Origin: Mesostigma viride
Lineage: Eukaryota > Streptophyta > Mesostigmatophyceae > Mesostigmatales > Mesostigmataceae
Assembly: GCA_009746045.1 (NCBI GenBank)
Contig: RPFO01001733.1
Span: 1 to 38,607 of the forward strand
DNA: 38,607 bases
Direction: 5' to 3'
Position numbers and translations under genes: made by a program. The notes under the pieces are model-generated. The model did no database searches. It saw only the letters and a program-made list of their open reading frames with translations, and had not been told where the DNA came from. Shown piece by piece: positions 18,201 to 28,452 of the stretch. Every line of letters starts with the position of its first letter. Position 1 is the stretch's first letter.

Positions 18201-20970
18201 TCTATCCTTCTGGACCCAAACAGACATGCCGGGAAACCAGTGAACGAACAAATTATCGGAACCAACCACGGGAACGTAACCGTCACGAAAGCCACCACCA
18301 CAAAGATAAGAATCAGATTACTCATCACGACGACGTTGCTACCGAACCAAGGCAGCATCAAATTCACCGTTCCGGACTTCGCATTCAGCGACACGTTCAA
18401 CGTTGGAAATGGGCTGTTCGAGGTCGGTAGGGTCTCCACCCCGTACAGTTATGTTACGAGCTACAACCGAATCCCGACACAATCCGTCCTGGTCACACTG
18501 GACCCGGGATACCCGAACGTTTCCAACCCTTACGAGTTAAGATTCACGGTCACGTTCGCTATCGCTCCTGAGGGGTTTACCGCGAACCCCCAGTCATCCA
18601 CCGAGACCGTCATAGACTCGGGGTCCGCGGGGTGGAGCGCGCTGGTGAAGGAGCACGTGCCGAAGACGCCTCCTTCCGGGGAGTACGAACCGTACACGCG
18701 TACCGCCAACGTTCGGTTCGTCTCTAGCGCCGGTGACAAGAGTTTCACGTACTCGGCCAAACTGTCCGCGTCGAACTGGAGCGGGCAGACAGGGTCGCAG
18801 ATACAGGTCGCGTTCCAGTGGTCGTCGTTCCAGGTGTCCAGCGAGCGCGCGGAGTTCCCGAGCGCTGTCTCCGACGTGATCGCGACTACTTCCGGGTTCG
18901 GAGTGCGAGCGATCGCTATTGACGAGGTGGAAGGGGAGGACGATCAGATCGAGGTCACCTTTTCTCTCCGCGGATCTCTCACCCATTACAACAACGCCCC
19001 ACGTACGGATGGGCCTCATGACGTCAATTTTGTCACAAAAGCGACTATACTCAATGACTTCGAAACGTCGCGCCCCCCCTCACCGGCTGGTCACTGTCCT
19101 ACATCGCAAACTCGACCTATCTGTACGCAAGCGAGATGGTGGCTCGGTACCGCGTCGTTCCATTTTTTGCCCTCCCGAGCGGCGGCCTCGAAAACCCGAC
19201 CAAACTGGCTATCAAGTTTGAAACAAAAACCAATTATTTCAGCCACCAGTTTGGAGACGTGTTCTTCTCACTGTCCTTGTTCATCGACGCGGCGATCGAC
19301 ACACAGCAGATCACTCTCCCAAACCTCCTCAACTTTATCACACCCACACTCAGTCACTATTCCGGCAGTCAGATCAAAGTGACTCTGAAGTTCTCTTCTG
19401 CTCCCAAATCGGACGATGACACGCTACTGAAAACCGACCCTCAACTGTTCTTCTACACAAATTATTTAATACACTCGTACAACACTGATCAGATATCCGT
19501 GCCAAATCACGCCGGGCTACCAGTGTTTTTGGGATACGGTACACTTAACGGGCAGCAGGATAACACGACGTTCGAGTATTCCGTTCAAGCACCGATAGGT
19601 TTAATCTCTCCACTTTTTGACATCGAGGCAGGAATCAACATAACCCCTGCAAATAGTTCTTCGGTTGGGCGGGTGATACGGACACAAAACGATGCCCCGT
19701 TCGTGTGGCCGCCAACTAAAAACAGAGGCACCCGACTCATCGTGGATGGTGTCAGCTTTCTCTACACGCCCACGCTGACACCCCGCATTTACATCCAACA
19801 ATCCACATCCAATGCGAAGGAGTTTATAGTCACGTTCGACTTCTCCTTTTGTCATCGATTGCCCACTGTCGACGTCGTCGAGAGCGACTTCACATTATTT
19901 GGCTACACGTTGACGGATGTGACCACGGACCCTGACACCTGGTCCTGGGTCCCGGCCACTCACGAGTTGGTTTCTTTCACGAGAGGCGCACCCGGATCCA
20001 TGGTCTGGACGGCGGTCGCGCGCATCACCGAATACCCCAGGATCGTGTGGCACCTATGGCGTCCATAATGCAGGACATTTTCCAAGACTCCGCGGGAGTT
20101 AAAAATTATGCCACGGATTCCGATAAATGGCAAGAACTGCGACTTTTCATCATACCTCCTATGTGGAGATGGAAATTTTGGGTACAGACATCCAGGCTTC
20201 AAAACGTGATGTCGACCCCCATCATTTTAGACGTCCGGTATGTGAGTATTCCATTGAACGGGACGAGCAGACAGTACCCGAGTGCCGCATCCATACTGGA
20301 GTCGCTTAACGCTGTTGACGAATCCGGAGTCAGAAAGGTCACGATGTCGTTTCAGAAATCCGAAATCGAGGTCACGGGACAAACGGTGGGGCTGTTCTAT
20401 TTGGGATTGACCGAAACCAATTTCGACATGTTTCGCCTGTCCGTCAACGTCGCGTGGTTTGCCGGGGCCCCGGGCACCATCAAGCTGACACTGCCCGCGG
20501 ATCTGGCCCCGGTGGACGCGGAGGGGTTCAGCAACGAACGGTGCGTCCTTACGTGGTCCATAGAGTTCAACCCGTTATTCACTCCGACCCCGTTCGTCCT
20601 CACCATGAACCAGCCTTCCACCAACTCGACGTCGTGGGTGTTTACTTACACCATAACTCCGACGCCGACGTACTTTGGGACTCGTCCGATACTGTATAAG
20701 GTGGATCCAAACACCAATACTCGAACGCAGCTGAATTACTCGGTGGCCTCGGATTCCAGCACGCAACTCTACAAACTCCTCACTAATAACGTTTCTTCCA
20801 ACGACGTCAAGTGGGAGTTGGAATACGAACCAGGGGCACTGCAAGGCCCGATCGGAGCCGCGAACGAGGTTATGTCTAACGTTCTGCCAGTGATCGGAAG
20901 TGTCGCGCTTCCGGGAGCTAATCCCCTCTCCACTCGCGCCCGAATGACCTCCGCGTACATCGTCCCATAA
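15213..20970 (+). CDS. Giant fibre/adhesin-like protein with repeated beta domains (frameshifted)
   Basis: About 1,915 codons if joined across about six frame changes (near 15830, 16630, 16685, 18230, 19075 and 20040; the 15830 and 19075 sites are G or C runs). No other stop interrupts it. The first 230 residues resemble tail-fibre N-termini: DISAQTLRVNNAPLSSLQIS, DGAITTEKLDPDLLA, then FFTGSYNELRDKPD. A short helix (GLRTELNALQAEVQ) follows, which could trimerise. The rest is a string of about 100-residue beta-rich, Thr/Ser/Val-rich units such as VTVVFGSDVATGSFTANDVN and FSLTFDKDIAALGQEFTATL, resembling Ig-like modules. No signal peptide or membrane anchor is seen. It probably forms a virion surface fibre that contacts the host; this is inferred from composition and neighbours. 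It could be several genes, but only frame changes, not promoters, separate the parts. Confidence 0.65.
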
Positions 20971-20974
20971 ACAT

Positions 20975-20986
20975 CTTATATATACA
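20975..20986 (+). promoter_or_regulatory. TATA box of first Ig-like gene
   Basis: TTATATATACAG lies about 16-27 nt before the ATG at 21002, marking a new transcription unit after the fibre gene. Confidence 0.6.
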
Positions 20987-21001
20987 GGAGGCATCTGTAC
21001 C

Positions 21002-22619
21002 ATGTCCAGCACTCTTACCATACGCGTGACGCTTTCACGAGACGTATCAGGCGTGACCGCCGACCTGTTTCGAGCGACCTTGACAAGCGGGACCACGTCT
21101 GACATCACGCATTTGCCCGTCGTGAGCGTCGCTCCGGTCTCCGCGAGCGTCTACGACATAACGATCGACAAGAGCGGCGTGAGCGCGACCGTCGCGGCCG
21201 GTACAATCACACTGTACCTCCCCGTAGGTGTCCTCGACGCCGCAGGAGACACAAACGCGGACACATGGGTGACGGTGGACTTCCTCCAAGCGACGCCCTA
21301 CCAGCCGTCCATCCAGGTGTCCACCCGCGCGCCGGACCAGGGCGCGGTGAAGTACATGAAAGCGGACATCACATTCCCGCGCGACGTCACGGGATTCGCG
21401 TCCGACAGCATCAAGATCCGACAGCAGGCCCCGGAATCCGCCAAGGGGTGGAAGTTCGAGCTGGGGGACGAATGCCCGTGCCTGACGAGGGGGCTGTTCA
21501 CCGGGGTGTTCGCGAGCCCCCTGGGCGACTCGCTGGTGCCGCTGTCCCTGCTCTCCAGCGGGGCGGACACGTACCGCTGGGAGTTCACCGAGTCTGCGGA
21601 GAGCACCGTGGGGACGCCCGCAAAGTCCTTCACGGGAGGCGGGGACCCTTTGGTGGTGGAGGGCGGCGTGTTGAAGGTGGGCGAGGGGGTGAGCCCGGTG
21701 ACGAGCGGCCTCCCGTACGGCACATTCACGCTGTCGGTGCTCGTGATCCCCCAGCAGGACCTGTCCACTTCCACGGGGGGTACAAGGACCTGATAGAGTA
21801 CGGGTTCGCGGACGTGAAGGTGACGGACGACGGCCACTTGCGTTTCTATGACGGCAACAACGCCTTCACGACGACCGCGACGGTTGACTCTGCGCCCTTT
21901 CACCTCGCCGTAACGAACGAGGGGTCCGCCTTCAAGGTGTACAAGGACGGTGCGCTGATCGGCTCGTCCAACGACAGTTATATGGGATACGGACAGCTGC
22001 GACTGTCTCAGGGCGTCGCGGGGTGGTCGATATGGTACACGGACGCGCGGGTGATCGCGGGGACGGCCGTCTCGGACTCGAACACGCTGGTGTACGGCTG
22101 GCGGGAGACGTACTCGCAGAGAAAGGCCAGAGAGTTCTGTCTGGAGTTCGACCTGGACACGACGGAGGTGCCGAAGGGCTCGCTGAACGTGGCCGTGGAG
22201 AGGGCGCGGCGACGGACGCAACGACAAGGCGAGTTCCGCGAACAACACCACGATCGAGTACCCTGAGCCGCTTCGGTTTTCGCTATCGTTCCAGGACGTG
22301 GTGGGACGGGCGCTGGATCCGACGGGCAATGGGCTGCAGAACTGGTTTCAGATGGTGGTGACTTGGAATAGAGCCGTGAGCGACTTCCAGACGAGCGGTT
22401 TCCAGGTGAAGTACGTCCGAGCCGGCGTCGAACCCGTCACGGTGCCGGTCACAAAGGTGACGCCCGCTTCGTCGTCTGGGGCGACATACACGCTACTTGT
22501 CGACAAGACAGAGGTGGGGGGGGACGACGGGTTCATTGGCCTAGAGGTTTACAAAGACCGTGTTTGACGCAGTGGCCCCCACCGTGTCTAACGCGTATTT
22601 AGTCCGATACCATTTGTGA
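21002..22619 (+). CDS. Ig-like (Big-type) surface protein, paralogue 1 (frameshifted)
   Basis: About 539 residues across three frame changes (near 21778 in a G6 run, 22205 and 22555). It begins with an Ig-like unit: LTIRVTLSRDVSGVTADLFR ... VYDITIDKSGV ... GTITLYLPVGVL. The second unit has ADITFPRDVTGFASDSIKIR. These match the 'V.VTFS..V.GF...' pattern of bacterial Ig-like domains. The middle (about 21700-22090) has a jelly-roll flavour (DVKVTDDGHLRFYDG, GWSIWYTDARV) like LamG folds. The final unit (FSLSFQDVVGRALDPTGNGL onward) is clearly paralogous to the end of the gene at 24072. The end at 22619 is set by alignment to that paralogue; the uncorrected frame stops at 22567. Probably a surface adhesin. 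Confidence 0.65.
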
Positions 22620-24030
22620 ATGTGGAATCTCCATTCCTTGACCCCCATATATGGGTCGATTTCTCGGACCTGGGAACGCTTTACCAAGATGATGAGGGGT
22701 CCGTCCCGGTGACAGCAGACGGACAGCAGATCGTGACCGTCAAGAGCAAAACACTCACTCAATATCGGTTTGTCGCGTCTTCTTCTTACAAACCTCGTCT
22801 CCGAGTGCTCACGTATGGCCTACAAGGTGTTTATGCTTCATTTACGGACTTAAATAAGATGGTTATGACTGAAAGTATTGCCGCCGGGGAGTATACTCTT
22901 TTCTATGTCGCAAAGAAAGGAGGGTTCAAGCCCTACCAGCGTCTCTTCTGGGTCGGTAGCAGCGTTCTTGACGAGTCTTATATAAACCACTTGGCAGATT
23001 CCATATTAAATGCTTCATTCAAGTCTGGACTCACTAACGCCCTCTGGGCATTTTCCGTTCCGGCGGCCCGTGGTCAAAGTTTTATTTGATATCCGAAAGG
23101 TTTCAGGGAAGTGCAAAGACCGTGTGGAGAGATGGAACGTTACTCGAGGTGGATACAAGCGGGAGCGTGAAGGTTTCGTCTACCGCGCAAGTGTATATAA
23201 ACAGCTTTGGACTGGAATCTTCCACTCCGAGGGAGGGGTATTGCGACTATGGGGAGATCATATACTTCAATAGAGCACTCTCCGATGATCAGATACAAAA
23301 CGTTAACACTCTCTTAATGGCAAAATGGAATTCCCTTGTAGACAATGCCATCCCCGACGCCTGGGTGGACTTTTCTGACACGACCACGCTGTATCAGGAT
23401 GTCGCAGAAACTACTGATGCATCGGGCAACGCCAATCCGATACGTCGCGTTGTCAGCAAGTCCCCGGAACGAAGCACGTTTTCGGCTCCATCCGATTCGT
23501 GGAGACCCTCGGTTGTTATTGGTACGCCTGGATTTGCGTCATTTACCGACGCAAATAGTCTGGTATTGGATGTCAAGCGTTTTACGGTTATGGAATTCAC
23601 TCTTTTCTACGTAGCCAAAAAAGGTGCGTTTCGGACCAATCATCGTGTGATGTGGGTGGGAAGAGACGGCACATCCACAGGAGTTGCCACCTCTCATAGA
23701 ACAATATCGCCTACCCTTCCGCTTGAGGGACCTTCATCCATCCCTATATTTACAAATGGCGAACCCTGGACCACTTTCTACGTGATTGGAGAGAGAGTAC
23801 TTCGTGGAAAGAGAGAGATTTGGAAAAATGCCGTTCTGATGGGCTCGAACTCCTCGACGACCGTCAACGTCACCAGTGCCCTTGTGACTATAAATGGAAA
23901 CCTCTCGACCCCCATCAACCGCGGATATATCGATTATGGCGAGGTCGTCTTTTATAACAGCGCTCTCTTGGACGAACAGGTCAGCGAGGTCCACTCCTAC
24001 CTCATGACCAAGTGGGCCGCGCTCCTGTAG
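22616..24030 (+). CDS. Double LamG-like (concanavalin-type) protein (frameshifted)
   Basis: About 471 residues with one frame change near 23050. It contains two copies of a 230-residue module. Copy 1 starts PHIWVDFSDLGTLYQD and copy 2 IPDAWVDFSDTTTLYQD. Each then has FTLFYVAKKG-type strand sequence, WVG, PW..FY.I.ER, and ends GYxDYGExxxYNxAL followed by a helix ending MxKW. This is the common 'lectin-like' module of large-virus and environmental proteins and likely binds glycans. No ATG lies at the natural start of copy 1; the first ATGs in frame are inside the module (near 22859). The gene may therefore be fused to the preceding Ig-like gene through another frame change, or start at a non-ATG codon. 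It ends 42 nt before the next Ig-like gene. Confidence 0.65.
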
Positions 24031-24071
24031 AGCAAAAAAATATCCCCGCCACGTTGTAAGAAGTTGTAAGA

Positions 24072-25119
24072 ATGACCGACACGATCACGGTGCGCGTCAC
24101 GTTTTCCCGCGACGTATCGGGCGTCTTGCCCCAGCTGTTTCAAGCCACGTTCACGGACGAGGTGACCGCCGAGAACATCCCGCTGACTGTTCAGTCCGCC
24201 GTGCCCGTCACGGCCAGCGTCTACGACCTGTTCATGGCCAGGGGCGCGATCCCGCCACGTGAAGGAGGGCATGATCAAGCTTTTCCTCCCGGCCGGCTCT
24301 CTGACGACGGTGGGGGAGGACAACACGAACGCGGACACCCAGTGGAACCTGCGGTTCACGCAGCCGACGCCGTACTACCCGACCATCACCATATCCAGGC
24401 GGGAGCCGGACACCGCCTGGGACATGCTTCTGAAGGTGGACGTGAGCTTCCCGCGCGACGTGACGGGGTTCACTGCGGACGCCATAAAGTTCCGGGTGGC
24501 GGACCCCGACCCCACAAAGCAGTGGGACTACGACTACCAAGCGCTCATGGATGGCCTGTTTGCTTCAAAGGGCGCCTTTACGGCTTTGGATGCCAGGAAT
24601 TATCGTTTGGAATTCAATTACAGCCCGGCACGCCTGATGGTGCCTGTGGGGCAGTTGAACGTCTACATCGAGGAGGGTGCGGCCCTGGATGCCAACGAGA
24701 GACCATCGGCCGCCCACAACAACACGCTATCCTACACTTTCCAGGAGCCTTTGCAGATGTACTTGTCCTTTCAGGACTCTAACGGCGCGCCCGTCGATCC
24801 CGTGGGCAACGGCCTCAAGAACGTCTTCAAGATGGTGGTCACGTGGACCCGCTCGGTCGCCGGCTTCCAGGATAGCGGGTTCGTGGCCAAGTTCCTGAGA
24901 CTGGGAGAGGCGCCCGCGAGCGTCCCCGTGACGGGCATCTCGCCGGTGGACGGGAGCGGCACCACGTACACCCTCACGCTGGACAAGACGGCGGTCGCGG
25001 GCACAAACAGCGGGTTCATAGGGCTGGAGGTGCCTGCTGGCACCGTGGCGGGCGAGAACGACCCCGCAGACCTGAACCCCTATCGCATCAGGTGGTACGG
25101 TTTCTCTTACTCGGCTTAA
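24072..25119 (+). CDS. Ig-like (Big-type) surface protein, paralogue 2 (frameshifted)
   Basis: About 349 residues with one frame change near 24245. Unit 1: ITVRVTFSRDVSGVLPQLFQ ... VTASVYDLF ... KLFLPAGSL. Unit 2: VDVSFPRDVTGFTADAIKF. Unit 3: YLSFQDSNGAPVDPVGNGLK ... TYTLTLDKTAVAG ... GFIGLEVPAG. Each repeats the pattern 'V.F.RDV.GF' and matches the paralogue at 21002-22619, which carries an extra LamG-like insert in the middle. No anchor or signal peptide is visible. Position at the end of the fibre locus and same orientation suggest coordinated expression. AGTTGTAAGA is repeated just before the ATG. Likely a host-contact protein; substrate unknown. Confidence 0.7.
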
Positions 25120-25123
25120 CTGG

Positions 25124-26010
25124 TCACGACGCGAGGGCCGGGTATACGCGGTGGAGGCTCAGGGCGGTCAGCACGTACTGCAGCACGCGCCTCTTCCCCT
25201 CCTGCCATTCCCGCACGCGCGGATGGCGGCCTCCACCTTCTGCCTGTGGTCGTCGAGCATGACCGAGGCCGCGTGGTGGTCGAGTATGACCAGGTGGGCG
25301 AAGTACACGTGCCATTGCGGAAGGTAGTCCATGTTGACGATGTTGATGATGTCGGGCGACACGACCTCCCCGTCTTCCCCCCCGATTTCCACCATCATCT
25401 CGACGACGTCGGTGGCGATCCGCTCGAGGCCGCACACGAGCGACTCGTGCTCCCTCATCGCCTTGACGAGCTCTGGGTGCTGCATGAGGTGCAGCGTGGA
25501 ATGCCTCTGGTATCCCAGGTCGCGCACTTGCTTGTCCAGCCTCCACAGGTCCGCGGGGTGGAAGGGGATGCGGGTGACCGGGTCCTCGAACTTGCCGGAG
25601 GAGTTGATGTAGTCCACGAGGCTGAGGGCGTCGAACCCGACGACCTGGCGGTTGGGCCGCACGAACTTGAATACCCTCTCCTTGGGGGGCAGGGGCTCCA
25701 TGAGGATGGGGTCCTCTCTGTTGTGGGGGATGAGGGCCAGGCGCCGGGCTATACACTTGCGCGCCCTCCACTTCCTGAGAACGGTGCGCCTGACCCACCG
25801 CTGGATCCGCATGGCGCACTGATTGGCGTAGACGGAGCACTCGAGCTGGCGCTTGGTGAGGTTCCGCAGGGGCACGATCCCTTGCATGATGGCTATCTTT
25901 CGGAGCTTGGCGATCGTTAGTCCGCCGTAGTACCTTTTGGGTATGACCCCCGAGGACGCCACTCCCAGACGCAGGGCGGGAACGCCGACCGCGGGCCTGA
26001 AGTCCTTCAT
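25124..26010 (-). CDS. IQ-motif and U-box-like protein (frameshifted near C-terminus)
   Basis: About 295 residues with a frame change near 25210. Residues 60-85 hold an IQ-like helix (CAMRIQRWVRRTVLRKWRAR), typical of calmodulin-binding segments. Residues about 95-160 read EDPILMEPLPPKERVFKFV ... GFDALSLVDYINSSGKFEDP ... FHPADLWRLD. This matches the U-box/RING-like pattern 'DPI..E......F......G.....L..Y....G.F..P.TR.PF...DL.RLD' seen in algal and large-virus proteins, but without visible Cys/His zinc ligands, as in U-boxes. It may act as a ubiquitin E3; that is inference. The C-terminal 130 residues are helical and unassigned. CTACTACTAG lies about 8 nt upstream of the ATG. It converges with the Ig-like gene, leaving 4 bp between stops. 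Confidence 0.6.
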
Positions 26011-26140
26011 GGTTGGTTCTAGTAGTAGGGTGGGATTACACCTGGGGGTGAGTTTTTTTCGACCCGTCTCTGAACGCGCTCGGGGTGCGGAATGTCTGTC
26101 AAGACTTTAATAATCTGGGTTGTTATTATGATGATAATCT

Positions 26141-27238
26141 ATGGGTGCAAACACGAAAAAGAGGCTCTCCGCAGAAAAAAGGAAGGTGGTCAAAAGACAC
26201 AGAGTGGCCATGAAAACAGAGAGCGAAGGCGTGGATATAGAGGCACTTAACGAAAGGATGCAAACCCTCGGTGTGGGCACGGATGAAGGGGAGGCCTCAC
26301 TGACGTCCTTGCCGGGCGGGTTGCAGAGAAGGATCCTTGGCGAGTACATCATGAAAAGGAATCCGTCAAAGGCAGAACTGAAGCAATTGTCGCTAATGAG
26401 CAGAGATTCTGCGGGGGCGGTAGTGGACGCCGCCCCGCGTCAGGCCGATGCGAGGTTCGAACGAGCGCTGAGAGAGGAGAGGGTTGCTCAAAACAGGGCG
26501 GACGCCGCCGAAATGACCGGTATTTATGTCGATCCACACGATTTTGAAGCCGCCACAACCCTCGTGCGTCAAAGCGCAAGGGCGTACAACCAAGCCCTCC
26601 ACAAAACGTGGGACGCAAAACGCGATATAGCCAAACGGCACGCCTATGCTAACCGCGTCAGTCGTGTGCTCGGTGAACCTCCCCCGAATCCAGGCAACCA
26701 CCATCTCACCCGCCCCGACGTTACTTTGTCCCTTTTCCTGGGCGAACAAGGGGAGGACCCGTTACACCCGCCGCTGTCGAACACGGGCGACCGCGCTTTA
26801 CGATGGCACGAGCTAAGAAAGCGACGGGATGATGCCGACGAAAAGCGTCACAGGGCTGAACTATCCGCAATGATCCCCGCCGAGGTGGAGGCTCGGGACA
26901 ACAGCAGAGAGCCCGCGCATCGTTTTCGACCACCTCGCGGCGACGTTCAGCGGGTATGGGATCGAGGGGGATATCTTAGCAGAGGGGTAGGACAGGAATT
27001 CACTTTAGACAGTACCTTTAACGGAAACCCGGAATACGTCATTGACAGGACTCGAGGACTGCGGGCGATGGACGAACAAACTCGGCGCGACATGTTCAAC
27101 GCCATGCACGACCTGGCCGCGGACCGCAGGGATGTCCGTCGCGCGGCCGGTATGGAATGGCCGGGAGGGCCCCGAATTGACGAGCACATAGCATCCGACT
27201 TGTATCAAAACGACATCGTGAACACCCCACCAATGTGA
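26141..27238 (+). CDS. F-box-like basic protein
   Basis: 365 residues, intact frame. The N-terminus is very basic (KKRLSAEKRKVVKRHR), a likely nuclear or DNA-binding signal. Residues 54-95 resemble an F-box: LTSLPGGLQRRILGEYIM then LKQLSLMSRDSAGAVVDA. The remainder is long, charged and mostly helical (RFERALREERVAQNRADAAE; RDDADEKRHRAELSAM) with no recognised domain. If the F-box call is right it would recruit Skp1 and be the second such protein in the window, the other at 13101-13807. The ATG is preceded by TTATTATGATGATAATCT. A decayed BRO-like copy follows within 30 bp of its stop. Confidence 0.55.
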   Translation: MGANTKKRLSAEKRKVVKRHRVAMKTESEGVDIEALNERMQTLGVGTDEGEASLTSLPGGLQRRILGEYIMKRNPSKAELKQLSLMSRDSAGAVVDAAPRQADARFERALREERVAQNRADAAEMTGIYVDPHDFEAATTLVRQSARAYNQALHKTWDAKRDIAKRHAYANRVSRVLGEPPPNPGNHHLTRPDVTLSLFLGEQGEDPLHPPLSNTGDRALRWHELRKRRDDADEKRHRAELSAMIPAEVEARDNSREPAHRFRPPRGDVQRVWDRGGYLSRGVGQEFTLDSTFNGNPEYVIDRTRGLRAMDEQTRRDMFNAMHDLAADRRDVRRAAGMEWPGGPRIDEHIASDLYQNDIVNTPPM

Positions 27239-27261
27239 ATTTTCACTGTCAAGGAAGCTTC

Positions 27262-27395
27262 CGAATCCCTCTCACGGCTCGAGAAATGCGTTCGGAAGCG
27301 ACCACCACCCGTGGTCTCTGAAAATTTCCCTGAGCCAGGCGGCGAGACACACCTGTCACGGATCGACAAGGGGTAATCAAGATCATCCAGCTCTT
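27262..27395 (+). pseudogene. Decayed fragment of a third BRO-like gene
   Basis: The stretch 27319-27395 aligns base for base with 27699-27775 of the next gene with about 80% identity, including GGCGAGACAC, TGTCACGGATCGACAAGG and ATCAAGATCATCCAGCTCTT. Upstream to about 27262 a weaker match continues (TCTCACGGCTCGAG against TTTCACGGTTAAGG). In frame it reads SLSRLEK...NFPEPGGETH...RIDKG-stop, against AFSRLRE...KFPGPGQRDT...DRQG of the intact copy. It is a true relic: no start, an internal stop and only about 45 codons. Confidence 0.75.
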
Positions 27396-27454
27396 CGCGT
27401 TTATTTTGAGTATTCTAATTTCTGTGTATCAATTCATAAGAACACTTGCTTAAC

Positions 27455-28378
27455 ATGTCTCAAATTGTCGTTCAGTATTTACAGCCTGTCCATGCACTTC
27501 CGGATGGCGACCAGGATCCTTTTGCCAACAAGATCCGCGTGACGCCGGATGGAAAGATTTCAGTTATCGACGTCATCAAACATGTTTTGTTCACCCAGGA
27601 GGATGGTACACTCACAAAAAATGCTGGCATTCACGCCAACACCGCCTTTTCACGGTTAAGGGAGGAGCATCGAGAGGTTTACTCTGTTTGTGTACACCTC
27701 AAATTCCCCGGTCCAGGGCAGCGAGACACGCCCGTCACCGACCGACAAGGTGTCATCAAGATCATCCAGCTCTTGCCCGGTAAGAAGGCCGCCACCTTCC
27801 GCCACTCCATGGCGGTGCTGCTGGAGAAGTACCTGGACGCGGACCCGGGGCTCATCCAGGACCTGCACGAGAGGTATCGCGAGAAGACCGGCGAGGAGTT
27901 CACGCCTCTGCCCCGCCAGCAAGTCACAGAGGCCCCTCGCATCAAGGCCTGCGAGAAGACGAAACTGGACATGCGCGCCATCAAGGACAGCAGCTCCCAG
28001 CCCGTCCCGGCTCGATTGTACGCCATCGTTAACAATAACGCCAACAAACTGGCGACGGGGTACGAGTACACCGCCGACTACAGGAGGGACCAGGGGCTCA
28101 CGAAGAAGAGCCAGGCAACCCGCGACACGTTCACGGACGGGATGTGTTCCTTGACCGAATTCTTCCACCAGCGACACCTGTCCATGGTGTCGAAGGGGGG
28201 CGACCCGGAGAGGGTGGCCATGGACATCGTGGAGGCCCTGACGCCGGGTCTCAAGAAGCTGGGTCACTACGAGGAGGCGCGCGAGTACCGCGGACCGGAG
28301 TTCGCCGCCAAGAACAAGCGCCTTATGCTGTCGAACCAGGCATGGAACAGGGATGCCAGAATTAAGTTGGCCGCTTGA
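27455..28378 (+). CDS. BRO-like viral regulatory protein, paralogue 2
   Basis: 307 residues, intact frame. The N-terminal 120 residues carry DPFANKIRVTPDGKISVIDV, AFSRLREEHREV, FPGPGQRDTPVTDRQGV and IKIIQLLPGKKAATFR, nearly the same as in the gene at 10976. Residues 125-307 are helical and more diverged (KACEKTKLDMRAIKDSS; DTFTDGMCSLTEFF; EFAAKNKRLML against ALANKNKREDY). Such proteins are usually thought to be DNA-binding regulators; the name rests on pattern resemblance. The ATG is at 27455; an upstream TTG frame start is not used. GC content rises along the gene from about 45% to above 60%, which may reflect a composite origin. Confidence 0.72.
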   Translation: MSQIVVQYLQPVHALPDGDQDPFANKIRVTPDGKISVIDVIKHVLFTQEDGTLTKNAGIHANTAFSRLREEHREVYSVCVHLKFPGPGQRDTPVTDRQGVIKIIQLLPGKKAATFRHSMAVLLEKYLDADPGLIQDLHERYREKTGEEFTPLPRQQVTEAPRIKACEKTKLDMRAIKDSSSQPVPARLYAIVNNNANKLATGYEYTADYRRDQGLTKKSQATRDTFTDGMCSLTEFFHQRHLSMVSKGGDPERVAMDIVEALTPGLKKLGHYEEAREYRGPEFAAKNKRLMLSNQAWNRDARIKLAA

Positions 28379-28452
28379 AGTCGTCCAAAACCTGACCGGA
28401 CAACTTTGCACAGAACCCGGGCCATCCAATTCTTTTGTCCTCCTACATGTAA

